A stretch of 9,012 nucleotides of DNA, from NCBI GenBank assembly GCA_015523085.1, contig WALA01000007.1, forward strand, positions 1 through 9,012. Direction: 5' to 3'. The notes beneath the pieces are model-generated. The model worked only from the letters and a program-made list of their open reading frames with translations, was not told the DNA's origin and searched no databases. This document shows positions 1 to 5,857 of the stretch, in pieces. Numbering within the stretch: position 1 is the first letter of the stretch; the number at the start of each line of letters is the position of its first letter. Both the position numbers and the translations under genes were made by a program. The stretch is from Candidatus Aenigmatarchaeota archaeon (GTDB taxonomy: Archaea > Aenigmatarchaeota > Aenigmatarchaeia > GW2011-AR5 > WALA01).

Positions 1-268
1 ACTTTATGCGAACGCCGTTCGACCTTCTGTACGCACGCCTCTGCCTGACAACCACCGCATAAACAACCGTCTTCCTCAACTTTTCCGAACCTTTGATAAC
101 TGAGCATATGATAACGTCTCCGACGCCCGCCTTAGGAAGACGTCGATGAACGCCTTTGTACCCTTTCACGGCTATCACTTTCAACTTTCGAGCACCGCTG
201 TTGTCAGCACAATTCAAAATGCTCTCAAGCTGTATGCCTTTTGTTATTTTAGATGAGACCGCTTTCAT
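1..268 (-). CDS. rpl14: Large-subunit ribosomal protein L14 (uL14), N-terminal part
   Basis: Ribosomal protein uL14 binds 23S rRNA on the subunit interface of the 50S subunit. Reading from the ATG at 268 gives 89 codons before the window ends. The C-terminal third is therefore missing; archaeal L14 is about 130 residues. Family features are visible: a start like [13 protein letters not shown], the core [18 protein letters not shown], the segment [13 protein letters not shown], and the basic stretch [18 protein letters not shown]. The start codon overlaps the stop of the S17 gene by four bases (ATGA), which implies translational coupling and decides the start. It is the last visible gene of the ribosomal run, and L14 directly after S17 is the usual archaeal order. 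The identification is secure; only the 3' end is unseen. Confidence 0.96.
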   Translation of the reverse strand, partial: MKAVSSKITKGIQLESILNCADNSGARKLKVIAVKGYKGVHRRLPKAGVGDVIICSVIKGSEKLRKTVVYAVVVRQRRAYRRSNGVRIK

Positions 269-615
269 TCTTTATCACCAATTTTTTCAACAACGACAAA
301 TTTTTTGCTCTTTGACAGCGGGCGGCATTCAGCAATTTTCACTATGTCGCCCTTTTTAGCATCTATGCACTCCGGATTGTGCGCATAAACTTTTGTCTTG
401 CGCCTCTCATACCTTTCGTATTTTGGAATGTAGTAATTGTAATTCCATTCCACAACAACCGTTTTGGCCGATTTGCTCGAGACAACTTTGCCTACGAATA
501 TCTGACCTCGAACTTTCAGATGACCGTGCCATGGGCACTTTGGATCGTTACATACTTTTTTTGGCGGAGTAGCATCTAATCCGATGTTCCTAACACGTTG
601 TTTTAACTCGCTCAT
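265..615 (-). CDS. rps17: Small-subunit ribosomal protein S17 (uS17)
   Basis: uS17 is a primary 16S rRNA-binding protein of the 30S subunit. The 116-residue product carries the archaeal signature [10 protein letters not shown], then [10 protein letters not shown], a cysteine/histidine segment absent from bacterial S17. After this come the OB-fold strands [21 protein letters not shown], here from about residue 37, and the end motif [22 protein letters not shown]. The frame is also open upstream from a TTG at 627 and a GTG at 624, but a GGTGA Shine-Dalgarno motif sits just before the ATG at 615 and family members begin near this point. The ATG is therefore preferred. The upstream rnp1 stop (621-623) lies inside that GGTGA motif, five bases before the start, and the gene's own stop overlaps the L14 start. 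Confidence 0.96.
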   Translation of the reverse strand: MSELKQRVRNIGLDATPPKKVCNDPKCPWHGHLKVRGQIFVGKVVSSKSAKTVVVEWNYNYYIPKYERYERRKTKVYAHNPECIDAKKGDIVKIAECRPLSKSKKFVVVEKIGDKE

Positions 616-625
616 TTCATTCACC
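613..625 (-). promoter_or_regulatory. Shine-Dalgarno/start element of rps17
   Basis: On the minus strand this reads GGTGAATGAAATG. It contains the ribosome binding site GGTGA, the TGA stop of rnp1 (621-623) within that site, and the ATG start of S17. It fixes the S17 start at 615 over the in-frame TTG at 627 and GTG at 624. The same 13 bases recur at the L23 start (3975-3987). Confidence 0.75.
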
Positions 626-896
626 AATATTTTATTTTTTTCTTTATCCTGTCTTCCGGCCGTCCGTAAAGCGCCTTGCCACGGACAAGCACGGTATACC
701 CATCAAACATGAGTTTGAGCGTCACCACGCTCTTTTGGATTTTTTTCAATCCTTTTGCCGTTTTTATCGTCAGCGTTTTCTGCGTCTCATCGACTATCTT
801 TCCTGAAATGCCTATGTTGTCCTTGTTCGACGAATCGACAACCTCTGCATGAACTCCTATGAGCTCATGACGCACTATATTTTTCGGCGTCCTCAT
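621..896 (-). CDS. rnp1: RNase P protein component 1 (Rpp29/Pop4 family)
   Basis: This is the archaeal RNase P subunit homologous to eukaryotic Rpp29/Pop4. It assists the catalytic RNA in tRNA 5'-leader removal, usually paired with Rpp21. The 91-residue product from the ATG at 896 shows family features: the start [19 protein letters not shown], the segment [18 protein letters not shown] (the central Sm-like barrel), and the C-terminal [15 protein letters not shown]. The frame is open further upstream to 941, but family alignment (xTPxNIxRHELIG at the N-terminus) supports the internal ATG, one base after the aIF1 stop. No clear Shine-Dalgarno motif precedes it, so translation probably depends on coupling to aIF1. 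Its place between aIF1 and S17 in the ribosomal operon is typical of many archaea. Confidence 0.94.
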   Translation of the reverse strand: MRTPKNIVRHELIGVHAEVVDSSNKDNIGISGKIVDETQKTLTIKTAKGLKKIQKSVVTLKLMFDGYTVLVRGKALYGRPEDRIKKKIKYW

Positions 897-897
897 T

Positions 898-1203
898 TCA
901 ATACACTTCGATGGACGATTCTTGAAATCCCTTCTCCACAAGGAGGGATTTCATTTTGTTCTTGTGGTCTCCCTGGAGCACTATGCGCCCCTCTTTGACC
1001 GTTCCGCCGCATGCAAGTTTGGTCTTGAAAAACTTTGCAAGTTTCTTCTTGTCCACTGTGTTGTCGAGGCCATCTATTATGGTCACGACTTTTCCGTATC
1101 GCTGCTTCTTTATGTAAACTTTTATTTTTTGGGTCTCTTTTGTCAAAGATTCCCAAACGCCCAATTCCTTGGGCAGTCCTGTTTTCGGGTCTATTTCAAC
1201 CAT
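898..1203 (-). CDS. Translation initiation factor aIF1 (SUI1 family)
   Basis: aIF1 binds the 30S subunit near the P site and monitors start-codon pairing, as eukaryotic eIF1/SUI1 does. The 101-residue product has the SUI1 core: QRYGKVVTIIDGLDN at about residues 35-49, KLAKFFKTKLACGGTVKEGR with the invariant CGGTV at about 65-69, then IVLQGDHKNKMKSLLVEKGF. The N-terminus keeps the GLPKEL segment that follows and precedes paired cysteines in many euryarchaeal aIF1 proteins. All four cysteine positions are changed here (IDPKTGLPKELGVWE), so no zinc knuckle can form. The ATG at 1203 lies behind a strong GGAGTGA site and overlaps the end of the L29 gene by eight bases. The next gene, rnp1, begins one base after its stop. 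Confidence 0.95.
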   Translation of the reverse strand: MVEIDPKTGLPKELGVWESLTKETQKIKVYIKKQRYGKVVTIIDGLDNTVDKKKLAKFFKTKLACGGTVKEGRIVLQGDHKNKMKSLLVEKGFQESSIEVY

Positions 1204-1420
1204 TTTTCACTCCTGCTGATTTTTTCTTTCTTTCATTTAATACCGTGAGTATGGATGCGATTGTTCGTCGTATGTACTTGACGCGCCCCGGACTTTTCAC
1301 AGCACCGCCCACTGCAAGCTGGCCGCGCTGCTTAATGAGCTCAAGCTTGAGCTCATCGAGACGCTTCTTGAGCTCGTCCGATGTCATGGTCTTCATTTCC
1401 TTTTTTCTTATTATGGCCAT
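1196..1420 (-). CDS. rpl29: Large-subunit ribosomal protein L29 (uL29)
   Basis: uL29 is a small helical protein at the polypeptide exit tunnel next to L23. The 74-residue product begins MAIIRKKEMKTMTSDELKKRL and continues with a long helical hairpin. It contains the archaeal segment GGAVKSPGRVKYIRRTIASI and the motif ILTVLNER, after which comes a short lysine-rich tail. A GTG at 1426 and an ATG at 1420 are in frame. The ATG is chosen because GGTGTGAT lies five bases ahead and because archaeal L29 proteins start MAI. The gene begins two bases after the S3 stop and its own stop lies eight bases inside aIF1. Confidence 0.95.
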   Translation of the reverse strand: MAIIRKKEMKTMTSDELKKRLDELKLELIKQRGQLAVGGAVKSPGRVKYIRRTIASILTVLNERKKKSAGVKNG

Positions 1421-1422
1421 AA

Positions 1423-2199
1423 TCACACCTTTTTATCATCATTCTCTTCTTTGGGTCCGTTTGCTTCGGCGCTTGGCGCGCTTTTTGATTCCGAACCCTT
1501 TGACTCCTCGACTTTCGCATCATCCTTTGCATTTTCCTTCTCATCTTTCTTCGGCTCGTTTGCCTTTTCTTCAACCGGTTTTTCCGCCGGCTTTTCGCCG
1601 TTTATTATCTTGTCGAGTTTCTCCCTGACTTCATGCTCAGGATGATTCACTATGATCGAAACCGTGACATTTATTATTCCGAGCTTCGGGATCGCCTCGG
1701 CCGACGCCTTTGAAACAAACACCTCGGCCGGATGCCCGCTCTTGATTAGGTATCCCTTCTTGAAGCGTTCGCGCCTCGCCTTTTCGCCAGAAAGCTTCCC
1801 GGCGAAAATTATTTCGCATCCCAGAGCTCCGGCGCTCATAATTTTTTGAGCGTAAACGTTTCCGAGCTTCTTGTAATTGTACCCCTTCTCCAGGAGATCC
1901 GCCAATCGTTTTGCAACGAACTTTGAGTCGAGCAACGGATTCTGTATCTTCTGAATGTCTATCTGCGGATTCTCCAAACCGAATTTTTCCTTCAACACAT
2001 CCTTTATTTTATTGATGCCAGAACCCTTTGAACCAATTATGAGACCTGGTGTTGTTGTGTAAATGACTATTCTCGTTCCAAGTGGTGTTCTTCTGACATC
2101 AACTTGTGAGCAATTTTCATTCTTGAGTAACTTCATCAAGTATTCCTGTATCTGAAGCTTGTTCTTTGCGTCATCAATTACCATTCTTTCTTTCAACAT
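1423..2199 (-). CDS. rps3: Small-subunit ribosomal protein S3 (uS3) with low-complexity C-terminal tail
   Basis: uS3 sits at the mRNA entry channel of the 30S subunit and takes part in mRNA unwinding. The 258-residue product shows the type II KH domain with GLIIGSKGSGINKI (GxxG loop near residues 56-59), FGLENPQIDIQ, then the C-terminal S3 domain with KIMSAGALGCEIIFAGKLSGEKARRERF and IKSGHPAEVFV. From about residue 201 the protein becomes a low-complexity tail rich in Lys, Glu, Ala and Pro, longer than the compact S3 core needs. A GTG at 2205 is also in frame, but AGGTGGT immediately before the ATG at 2199 and the family-like start MLKERMVIDDAK favour 2199. The start overlaps the L22 coding end by 26 bases; L29 follows after two bases. 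Confidence 0.95.
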   Translation of the reverse strand: MLKERMVIDDAKNKLQIQEYLMKLLKNENCSQVDVRRTPLGTRIVIYTTTPGLIIGSKGSGINKIKDVLKEKFGLENPQIDIQKIQNPLLDSKFVAKRLADLLEKGYNYKKLGNVYAQKIMSAGALGCEIIFAGKLSGEKARRERFKKGYLIKSGHPAEVFVSKASAEAIPKLGIINVTVSIIVNHPEHEVREKLDKIINGEKPAEKPVEEKANEPKKDEKENAKDDAKVEESKGSESKSAPSAEANGPKEENDDKKV

Positions 2200-2596
2200 T
2201 ACCACCTTTTTGAGATTTCCTTGGTTTCTCTATAAGCATCATTTCTATGTTTGTGATTTTCATGCGGTTTCCGAAGTCGGACTTTCGTCGCCTTCTTCTT
2301 ATCGTCGGACCCTTGTGGGCGGATGCATGGACAACGAGGTTTTCCATGTCAAGGCCGAGATTCTCCGCATTTGCCTTGCACGAGCGAAGCACATCAAGTA
2401 TGGCCTTGGTTGCATTCGTGTAGTACTTTCCTCCAATGCTCACCTTCTTGTCCACAAGGTTTTCGAGGAACTTCTCAGCTTCGTCCAAGTACATTCCCCG
2501 TATTTTTCTGCATATGATTATGGAATCCTTGGTTGATATGCTAAGGTTGACACCATTCGCCTTAGCATGGTCCTCTTTTGGTTTGAACGTATACAT
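2174..2596 (-). CDS. rpl22: Large-subunit ribosomal protein L22 (uL22), short-loop form
   Basis: uL22 lines the peptide exit tunnel with an extended hairpin and binds 23S rRNA domains. The 140-residue product has the archaeal N-terminus FKPKEDHAKANGVNLSISTKD, the motif ICRKIRGMYLDEAEKFLENLV, ATKAILDVLRSCKANAENLGLD, and the hairpin region VVHASAHKGPTIRRRRRK. The segment that most archaeal and eukaryotic L22 proteins carry between the LEDVIAKK-like helix and the GRYPVKA-like helix (RRxNxGVGHRxG) is missing; here KKVSIGGKYYTNATKA bridges directly. The frame opens at a GTG at 2614, with ATGs at 2611, 2599 and 2596. The GAGGGTG site (2602-2608) is best spaced for 2596, though 2599 is possible. The 3' end overlaps the S3 start. 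L22 identity is secure; the exact start is less so. Confidence 0.93.
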   Translation of the reverse strand: MYTFKPKEDHAKANGVNLSISTKDSIIICRKIRGMYLDEAEKFLENLVDKKVSIGGKYYTNATKAILDVLRSCKANAENLGLDMENLVVHASAHKGPTIRRRRRKSDFGNRMKITNIEMMLIEKPRKSQKGGNVERKNGN

Positions 2597-2613
2597 CATT
2601 TCCACCCTCATCA

Positions 2614-2991
2614 CTACTTAACTGATATGTGCTTTGTAGACCTTGACGCACCAACACCAGGCGAGCTGTGCTGAACGCGCTTTCGAGTCTGTGCAAATTC
2701 TCCGAGACGATGACCTATCATCTCAGGGACTATTTCCACCGGCACAAATTCCTTTCCATTGTGAATGTCAATTTTCTTTCCAACCATTTCAGGAAGCACT
2801 ATCATGTCGCGCCTGTGGGTTCTGAGCTCATTTTTTGACTTCAATCGCTTCAAAAATTTCTTTTCCTCCTCTGTGAACCCGCGCTTTATTTTTCTGCGGG
2901 CGCGCGAGTCAACGAGCTCCGCAAATTCATCTAAGCTCATCGCCTTCAGTTCTTCGAGCGTTTTTCCGCGATACATAAACTTTCTTGCCAT
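2614..2991 (-). CDS. rps19: Small-subunit ribosomal protein S19 (uS19)
   Basis: uS19 is a protein of the 30S head that forms intersubunit bridges and contacts tRNA. The 125-residue product has the archaeal N-terminal extension [20 protein letters not shown] and the basic helix [19 protein letters not shown]. These precede the universal core [40 protein letters not shown] and [20 protein letters not shown]. The length matches archaeal S19. The ATG at 2991 is preceded by GGTGATT with good spacing. It follows L2 after 28 bases, the widest gap in the ribosomal run, and its TAG stop lies just ahead of the L22 ribosome binding site. Confidence 0.97.
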   Translation of the reverse strand: MARKFMYRGKTLEELKAMSLDEFAELVDSRARRKIKRGFTEEEKKFLKRLKSKNELRTHRRDMIVLPEMVGKKIDIHNGKEFVPVEIVPEMIGHRLGEFAQTRKRVQHSSPGVGASRSTKHISVK

Positions 2992-3019
2992 TCAATCACC
3001 AAGTAATCATTTACCAAAT

Positions 3020-3718
3020 TTACCTCTTCTTCTTTCCTGTCCTCTTCGCAGCCACTGAACCAACCTTTCTTCCTGCCGGCGCTATCCTCTTCGTGGTCTT
3101 TGCCTTTCCGAGGTTACTTCCTCCGAACGGATGGTCAACAGCATTCATGCTGCGTCCGCTGACGACAGGGTAAAGCCTGTTCCTGACTTTCATGGCGTAG
3201 TGCTTCGCACCGGCCTTCACGAAAGGTTTCTCATTCACACCGCCTCCCGCGACAACGCCAACAGTCGCGCGGCAGTTCGAGTCAAATTTCCTTATCTTCT
3301 TTGATGGTAGCTGAACGCTGACTTTCGTCTCCGTGCGTCCAACTATCATTGCATATGAACCCGGAGCTCGGCACATTCGTCCGCCGTCTCCCTGGCGTAT
3401 TTCTATGTTGAATATTGGGACTCCTTCAGGTATTTTCGAGAGCGGAAGTATTGAACCGCGCTGAACTGGACCGTCGTTGACGTACACATCGTCGCCAGTT
3501 CCAATTCCATTCGGAGCCATCAAGTATTTCTTCGTACCGTCAAAATCGACGAGCATAAGCGGGTACATCCTCATCGGGTCATCGACTATGTCGACAACTT
3601 TTCCCACTTTCGCCTCTCCCTTTTTCGGATACTGTATGAATCCTCTGTACTTATGAATAGGTGAAACGTACCTCGGGGTTCCGCGCCCCCTTCTCTGTTG
3701 AACCAATCTCTTTCCCAT
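3020..3718 (-). CDS. rpl2: Large-subunit ribosomal protein L2 (uL2)
   Basis: uL2 binds near the peptidyl transferase centre and helps subunit association. The 232-residue product starts MGKRLVQQRRGRGTPRYVSP and has the OB-fold segment GKVVDIVDDPMRMYPLMLVDF. Further on are the SH3-like region with VGVVAGGGVNEKPFVKAG and the near-universal C-terminal motif MNAVDHPFGGS, which keeps the histidine of VDHP. After this motif the basic tail is KTTKRIAPAGRKVGSVAAKRTG; archaeal relatives usually have a GRHQHPGRPTT-like segment here, which appears shortened. The ATG at 3718 follows a clear AAAGGTGA site, and L23 ends ten bases upstream. S19 follows. Confidence 0.97.
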   Translation of the reverse strand: MGKRLVQQRRGRGTPRYVSPIHKYRGFIQYPKKGEAKVGKVVDIVDDPMRMYPLMLVDFDGTKKYLMAPNGIGTGDDVYVNDGPVQRGSILPLSKIPEGVPIFNIEIRQGDGGRMCRAPGSYAMIVGRTETKVSVQLPSKKIRKFDSNCRATVGVVAGGGVNEKPFVKAGAKHYAMKVRNRLYPVVSGRSMNAVDHPFGGSNLGKAKTTKRIAPAGRKVGSVAAKRTGKKKR

Positions 3719-3728
3719 AAAGTCACCT

Positions 3729-3977
3729 TTATATCATTCCAAGATGCGTTGCTATGTCAGCAGCGTGATACTTCTTGTTCAGTCGAACAATCGCTTTTTT
3801 TCTTCCCTTTTGGTCGACAAGCACGCGCACAGAGTCAACCTTGACATTGAAGCGTTTTTCTACCTCGTCCTTTATCTCCTTCTTTGTCGCGCTTCTGTCA
3901 ACTATGAAAACTATCTTGTTTTCCTTTTCAACGACCATCATTGACTTTTCCGTCATATGAACGTATCTCAAAACCAT
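3729..3977 (-). CDS. rpl23: Large-subunit ribosomal protein L23 (uL23)
   Basis: uL23 lies at the exit of the nascent-chain tunnel and is a docking site for the signal recognition particle. The 82-residue product contains the family signature MTEKSMMVVEKENKIVFIVD, ATKKEIKDEVEKRFNVKVDSV and the end KAIVRLNKKYHAADIATHLGM. The length is normal for archaeal L23. An in-frame GTG lies at 3986, but the GGGTGA site directly ahead of the ATG at 3977, and the archaeal start form, favour the ATG. The L4 stop falls two bases before it, inside the same start element. L2 follows ten bases downstream. Confidence 0.96.
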   Translation of the reverse strand: MVLRYVHMTEKSMMVVEKENKIVFIVDRSATKKEIKDEVEKRFNVKVDSVRVLVDQKGRKKAIVRLNKKYHAADIATHLGMI

Positions 3978-3987
3978 TTCATTCACC
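3975..3987 (-). promoter_or_regulatory. Shine-Dalgarno/start element of rpl23
   Basis: The minus strand reads GGTGAATGAAATG, identical to the element at the rps17 start. Here the upstream (L4) stop is the second TGA, at 3979-3981, rather than the one inside GGTGA. The element decides the L23 start at 3977 over the GTG at 3986 and suggests stop/restart coupling. Confidence 0.7.
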
Positions 3988-4773
3988 CAAAGACCTCAAC
4001 TTCTCCATCGCTGACTTTGTGAAAATCGTCAACCTTCCCGCGTGAGTCCCGGGAGCAAGCATCGCCACGCTGAGATGTTTCACATCAACAACATCGACCC
4101 CCGGTATGTTCTTTGCCGCGCTCACGAGCGGGCATTTCTTTGAAACAACAACAAGCGGGCCTTTCTTCTTTTTGTAAACTCGTCCGCGCATCTTTCCGCG
4201 TCCGGCACGGACCTTTTTCACTTTCGTGCGTTCGAGCTCCTTTCCGAGGCCAACGTTCTTGAATGCGCTGTAAACCTCCTTGCTCTTCGCAACGTTTTCA
4301 AACGCATCGTCGAAAACTATCGGGAGCTCGCCGTCGAACTTGTGGCCGCGCTTTGTCACCAACTCCTTGTTGGCCACGGCAGCCAAAGCAGATTTCAAGG
4401 CGAACCTCTTTTCCTTCTTGTTTATGCGTTCAACTATGACTTTTTCGACCTTTGGTGGATGAGCTCTGCGACCTTTCACCGCGTGTGGAGCGAATCTGGC
4501 CGTCCAGCCGAGATACCCGACCTTTCCGTGTATCCTCGGCATTCGCGACATCTCCCTGTTCATCATGGTCCATCTGTAATGTCGTGAACCGTGGTAGTGA
4601 GCGCTCGTCCTCTTTCCCGCCATTGGGTCAGATCCGTAAGGTTGATAACTTTCCGTCTGTATGGCAAGGACCGCGCGCTTTATGACATCCGGCCTGTACG
4701 GAAATTCAAATACTTTTGGGAGCTCAACATCGCCCACAACTTTTCCATCCAAAGAGTATACGTTTGCTTTCAT
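3979..4773 (-). CDS. rpl4: Large-subunit ribosomal protein L4 (uL4, archaeal L4/eukaryotic L4 type)
   Basis: uL4 contributes an extended loop to the exit tunnel of the large subunit. The 264-residue product begins MKANVYSLDGKVVGDVELP and shows the archaeal/eukaryotic features FPYRPDVIKRAVLAIQTES, QPYGSDPMAGKRTSAHYHGS and RMPRIHGKVGYLGWTARFAP in the tunnel loop. Later segments are KRFALKSALAAVANKELV, VRAGRGKMRGRVYKKKKGPL and DVKHLSVAMLAPGTHAGRL. The length matches archaeal L4. The ATG at 4773 has an AAGGTG site at 4782-4787 and lies three bases after the L3 stop. The downstream L23 start lies two bases beyond its stop. Confidence 0.97.
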   Translation of the reverse strand: MKANVYSLDGKVVGDVELPKVFEFPYRPDVIKRAVLAIQTESYQPYGSDPMAGKRTSAHYHGSRHYRWTMMNREMSRMPRIHGKVGYLGWTARFAPHAVKGRRAHPPKVEKVIVERINKKEKRFALKSALAAVANKELVTKRGHKFDGELPIVFDDAFENVAKSKEVYSAFKNVGLGKELERTKVKKVRAGRGKMRGRVYKKKKGPLVVVSKKCPLVSAAKNIPGVDVVDVKHLSVAMLAPGTHAGRLTIFTKSAMEKLRSLGE

Positions 4774-4776
4774 TTA

Positions 4777-5727
4777 TCAGACACCTTGTTTGCTTTCTTT
4801 TGATATGTACGAAATCGAAACTGGTTTCGGCTTCTTCGGCCTCAATGAAGCGCGAAGTATGATGAGTCGCTTCTTCGGGCCAGGAACGGAACCTTCGATG
4901 AGTATGTAGTCCTTTTTGACGTTTCCATAATTGACTATTCCGCCCTTCACTTCGAATCCATCGTCTCCTATCTTTATTATTCTCTTTGAATATTCAGTCC
5001 TCTGATGGAATCCCATTTGTCCAGGTCTTGCAACTGTCCACCTTATCTTTCCAGGTCGCTCCTGTCCAACGGACCCAACGTGCCTGTGGTGTTGTTTGTC
5101 CTTGCGCCCCTGAATGCGTATTCCAAATCTCTTGACTGGACCTTGAAATCCCTTACCTTTCGTTATCGCGGTAACATCAACGAACTCTCCTTCGCTGAAA
5201 ATATCCTTCACCGACAATTCTTTTCCGAGCACGGACTTCGCGTACTCGAGCTTCTTGTCCTTGTCGCCGCCGAGGTGAACCTCAAAAATTTCGGGAGTTT
5301 TCTTGAGCTCAATCTTGTTCGGCTGAGTGCTCACCACGAGGCGAACGTCATCGAAATCGCCGTCGTAAGATTTTTTGTTCTTCGACTTCGGATACTTCCT
5401 CTTCACGAAATCGGGAACATCTGTCCACTGCTCACCGACGGCAGTCCATCCATATTGGGATTTTTTATAAAAGCGAAGAGCGAGAACGAGAAGAGAAGGA
5501 GATTCGAGAACCGTGACGGCCTTCGTCACGATTTTGTTCTTTGTTGGGGAATTGTTGTCATTGTCGATATATTGAATGTGCGTCATTCCCGCCTTATAGC
5601 AGGCAAATTCCAACGGCTTAACGTCATTAGTATCGGCATGCGATTTTATTCTCGGATAAATTCTTCTAGCCCTGACACGTGGCCAAAATTGTAAACTTCC
5701 TCGTCTTGGTTTTCTTGTTCTTGGCAT
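4777..5727 (-). CDS. rpl3: Large-subunit ribosomal protein L3 (uL3)
   Basis: uL3 is an early assembly protein of the large subunit, with a finger reaching toward the peptidyl transferase centre. The 316-residue product shows the archaeal start RKPRRGSLQFWPRVRARRIY, the segment CYKAGMTHIQYIDND, EFVDVTAITKGKGFQGPVKR, and the finger motif with RHVGSVGQERPGKIRWTVAR and GQMGFHQRTEYSKRI. The C-terminus has GSVPGPKKRLIILR. The length is close to the archaeal norm. The ATG at 5727 follows a GAGGTG site at 5733-5738. It is the first gene of the ribosomal operon, with a strong TATA box about 40 bases ahead, and its stop lies three bases from the L4 start. Confidence 0.97.
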   Translation of the reverse strand: MPRTRKPRRGSLQFWPRVRARRIYPRIKSHADTNDVKPLEFACYKAGMTHIQYIDNDNNSPTKNKIVTKAVTVLESPSLLVLALRFYKKSQYGWTAVGEQWTDVPDFVKRKYPKSKNKKSYDGDFDDVRLVVSTQPNKIELKKTPEIFEVHLGGDKDKKLEYAKSVLGKELSVKDIFSEGEFVDVTAITKGKGFQGPVKRFGIRIQGRKDKQHHRHVGSVGQERPGKIRWTVARPGQMGFHQRTEYSKRIIKIGDDGFEVKGGIVNYGNVKKDYILIEGSVPGPKKRLIILRASLRPKKPKPVSISYISKESKQGV

Positions 5728-5732
5728 TCAAG

Positions 5733-5738
5733 CACCTC
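5733..5738 (-). promoter_or_regulatory. Shine-Dalgarno site of rpl3
   Basis: The minus strand reads GAGGTG five bases before the ATG at 5727. It matches the 3' end of archaeal 16S rRNA well and shows that the operon's first gene is translated with a leader, unlike the two genes at 6457 and 6520. Confidence 0.7.
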
Positions 5739-5763
5739 GGATCAAACATAATTTCATGCAAAA

Positions 5764-5780
5764 TATTTAAATACCTTTTC
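5764..5780 (-). promoter_or_regulatory. BRE/TATA promoter of the ribosomal protein operon
   Basis: On the minus strand GAAAAGG is followed by TATTTAAATA (5773-5764). These are a purine-rich TFB recognition element and an archaeal box A matching TTTAWATA. With the usual distance of about 25 bases, transcription would start near 5742, giving a leader of roughly 15 bases that includes the GAGGTG site. The decamer is a perfect palindrome, so direction is set by the adjoining BRE. This is a prediction from motif and spacing only. Confidence 0.7.
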
Positions 5781-5857
5781 AACAGGTTTGACTATTTCTT
5801 CAGAACACGTGGTATCTTTATGTTGTGAGAGCTTTAATCATTAATGCGCAAAACTTT

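Noticed and set aside
893..1156. An 87-residue minus-strand reading frame overlapping aIF1 in another frame
   Set aside because: It lies almost wholly inside the well-supported aIF1 gene and its translation resembles no family; it is a frame shadow.
1353..1574. A basic minus-strand reading frame overlapping the S3 tail and L29
   Set aside because: The Arg/Lys-rich translation arises from reading the S3 low-complexity tail out of frame; it has no separate start signal.
1035..1628. A 197-codon plus-strand open frame antisense to aIF1, L29 and S3
   Set aside because: It runs opposite three secure ribosomal-operon genes, has a low-complexity Ser/Leu/Pro/Phe translation and no promoter or ribosome binding site.
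2417..2449. Possible frameshift explaining the missing L22 loop
   Set aside because: The reading frame is continuous and both flanking helices align with the family, so a deletion or natural short form fits better than a sequencing frameshift.
5005..5694. A 229-codon plus-strand open frame antisense to L3
   Set aside because: It is the complement of a conserved L3 gene whose codon bias keeps the opposite strand open; no family features or start signals.
5806..5811. CACGTG palindrome in the same spacer
   Set aside because: A six-base palindrome alone, with no second copy or known archaeal regulator link, is not enough.
5834..5844. Small inverted repeat TTAATCATTAA in the spacer ahead of the ribosomal promoter
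   Set aside because: Five-base arms of only A and T in an AT-rich spacer can easily occur by chance; too weak to call an operator or terminator.
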